Positions 6,716 through 7,793 of a stretch of DNA of 7,793 nt are shown piece after piece. The DNA comes from an uncultured Bacilli bacterium (GTDB lineage: Bacteria; Bacillota_I; Bacilli_A; RF39; UBA660). The notes beneath the pieces are model-generated. The model ran no database searches and was not told the origin of the DNA. It saw only the letters and a list, made by a program, of their open reading frames with translations. The DNA is taken from NCBI GenBank assembly GCA_951800155.1, contig CATOJL010000063.1, positions 1 through 7,793 on the forward strand, in the 5' to 3' direction. The position numbers and the translations under genes were made by a program. Position 1 is the first letter of the stretch. Each line of letters opens with the position of its first letter.

Positions 6716-6742
6716 AAATACTTATTTTTCATGTAAGTATTT
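6716..6742. repeat. Perfect 9-bp inverted repeat upstream of rarA, operator-like
   Basis: AAATACTTA (6716-6724) and TAAGTATTT (6734-6742) are exact reverse complements separated by 9 bases, about 55 bases before the preferred rarA start. On the minus strand the second arm runs into TTGTGA, a plausible -35 hexamer 16 bases before TATGAA, a poor -10. A repressor site overlapping the promoter, or a leader hairpin, is possible. The promoter itself is weakly supported. Confidence 0.4.
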
Positions 6743-6975
6743 AAAACAAAAGGATTTGCTGTATTTTAGTTCAATCATCCTTGTAGAATCAATCTTATAG
6801 AAATTATGAACCTATTCCACTAATTCTTTCTATCGCATTTGTTCCCCTTTTCCGTAACTTTTTTACGTCACTTTTGTTCAAACAGGTATTTTCTCTTGCA
6901 CTATAATCTTTCCCTTTTTACTCGAAATAATAGTTATCCATCTAAAACAAGAAAGATTAACAATTGTATAAATAA

Positions 6976-7007
6976 AGGTTTCTATATCTACTTAGTAAAT
7001 ACAACCT
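6976..7007 (-). terminator. Possible weak terminator after the 236-residue gene
   Basis: On the minus strand AGGTT and AACCT arms enclose further short complementarity (TAC/GTA) and are followed by TTTATTTATAC. It begins 6 bases after the stop codon at 7014, which is the right place, but the stem is interrupted and the T-run is broken. Confidence 0.3.
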
Positions 7008-7013
7008 AAAAAA

Positions 7014-7724
7014 TTAATTTTTCTCCCCTTCTAATGATTCTAAAAATACAGGAGCATTCCAGTGAATGGTGTCTATAGAAACATCAAAGATTCCCTTATC
7101 ATCAGTTTGTTGTAACAACAGTCTTAAAAAGTACTCTGTATCTTCCTTATTTAATTTCCCTAAAGTAATGCTTTCTGCTTCTCCTTGTCCATAGTCGTCC
7201 CACTTATATCCACTAACTACTCCATCCTTAAATAGCGCAACACTAATGTAGCCCATCCTTTTTTTATCGTTAAAACAAACAGTAAACCAACTACTTTTTC
7301 CATTCATATCCCAATCAAACCAAGTTCCATTCCGACCATTATAGTATACAATTTCTCCATTATGGTATAATTGGGACATAGAAATTTTTTTCTGCTTGCT
7401 ATCCTCTTGTATGATATGATTTATACCATCTTGTATAAATTTTTTTAATTCTAAACCCTTTCCTTCAATATATTGTTTTCTTAATTCTACATCTAACTCT
7501 AAAGGCAATACGTTTCCAATGCTTTCATCAATCTTTAACATTTCCTCTAGGGTAACTATTTTTATATCTTCTTCCCTATGCGTATCGAATCCACAGAAAA
7601 ATTGATATTCTCCATTCTTTTTATCCCTTCTGATAGATAGAATTGGTTTATTATCCTCTACAATATGCCTACAAGTTAGACAAGTTTCCTCTCTATTCTT
7701 TTTTTGTTTTTTACATCCAAACAT
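7014..7724 (-). CDS. Uncharacterised protein with Cys-rich DUF2185/Imm33-like N-terminus
   Basis: This 236-residue protein is probably cytoplasmic: it has no signal peptide and no membrane segment. The N-terminal part (about 13-80) carries CLTCRHIVEDNKPILSIRRD, then YQFFCGFDTH, then IVTLEEMLKIDESI. This spacing resembles a widespread uncharacterised family with a CxxCRH...WQFLCG...D pattern, which I associate loosely with DUF2185, a domain also classed as immunity protein Imm33. Cys15, Cys18, His20, Cys44 and His49 could bind a metal. The middle (80-115) looks helical. The C-terminal part (about 116-228), rich in Trp, Tyr and Gly with strand-like sequence (IVYYNGRNGTWFDWDMNG), I do not recognise. 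The ATG at 7724 has AAAGGAG 7 bases upstream. No toxin gene is visible, though the region upstream of it is outside the window. A clear function cannot be given. Confidence 0.85.
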   Translation of the reverse strand: MFGCKKQKKNREETCLTCRHIVEDNKPILSIRRDKKNGEYQFFCGFDTHREEDIKIVTLEEMLKIDESIGNVLPLELDVELRKQYIEGKGLELKKFIQDGINHIIQEDSKQKKISMSQLYHNGEIVYYNGRNGTWFDWDMNGKSSWFTVCFNDKKRMGYISVALFKDGVVSGYKWDDYGQGEAESITLGKLNKEDTEYFLRLLLQQTDDKGIFDVSIDTIHWNAPVFLESLEGEKN

Positions 7725-7755
7725 ATTCTCACTCCTTTATCTTTTTCCCATTTGC

Positions 7756-7785
7756 CTTATAAATGTTAAATACAAATCCCATCAA
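7756..7785 (-). promoter_or_regulatory. Candidate SigA-type promoter of the 236-residue gene
   Basis: On the minus strand TTGATG (7780-7785) is followed after 18 bases by TATAAG (7756-7761), matching the consensus at 4 of 6 and 5 of 6 positions. The predicted start near 7749 would leave a short leader containing AAAGGAG. Such matches are common in AT-rich DNA. Confidence 0.35.
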
Positions 7786-7793
7786 TTCAAAAC

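Larger units (their letters stand above)
6683..7013. other. Gene-free gap upstream of rarA
   Basis: This 331-base AT-rich gap has no open frame with a ribosome binding site on either strand. It contains the 9-bp inverted repeat at 6716-6742, a small 5-bp stem CGTAA/TTACG at 6853-6867, a weak terminator-like structure next to the upstream gene, and several possible but unconvincing promoter hexamers (for example TTGATT, 18 bases, TAAAAT on the minus strand). Most of it probably serves as terminator and promoter space. Confidence 0.5.

Noticed and set aside
6853..6867. CGTAA/TTACG hairpin in the gap upstream of rarA
   Set aside because: A 5-bp stem without a T-tail is expected by chance in DNA of this composition.

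Overview
This is a strongly AT-rich chromosomal window of Bacillota type. The protein families point to an anaerobic low-GC lineage (Clostridia or Erysipelotrichia-like), but no marker fixes the genus. All seven convincing genes lie on the minus strand. Reading in the direction of transcription, from high to low coordinates, they are: a two-part protein of unknown function (7724-7014), the AAA+ ATPase rarA/mgsA (6661-5339), a YoaP-type acetyltransferase (5155-4394), an SPL-family radical SAM protein (4406-3522), an ECF sigma factor (3382-2912), its DUF4179-type membrane anti-sigma partner (2919-1876), and the tRNA 4-thiouridine synthase thiI (1249-71). No rRNA, tRNA, CRISPR array, transposase or phage gene was seen.

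Two pairs are clearly co-translated. yoaP and the radical SAM gene overlap by 13 bases. The sigma and anti-sigma genes overlap by 8 bases (ATGAGTAA) and end at an AT-rich but convincing intrinsic terminator at 1842-1873. The other genes look like single units with their own Shine-Dalgarno sequences, and thiI has a probable extended -10 promoter.

Two gaps exceed 300 bases. The gap between the anti-sigma gene and thiI (about 600 bases) holds no credible gene but contains a perfect 16-bp palindrome and a perfect 10-bp-stem inverted repeat. The gap between the 236-residue gene and rarA contains a perfect 9-bp inverted repeat just upstream of rarA.

Most of the content is housekeeping: rarA in replication-fork maintenance, thiI in tRNA thiolation, and a sigma/anti-sigma envelope sensor. 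The points most worth following up are the sliding-clamp-like QxSLF pentapeptides found both at the N-terminus of RarA and at the extreme C-terminus of the radical SAM protein, the tightly coupled YoaP/radical SAM pair of unknown substrate, the uncharacterised 236-residue protein with a Cys/His-rich N-terminal part, and the unexplained dyads in the gaps. I see no clear sign of a wholly new system.
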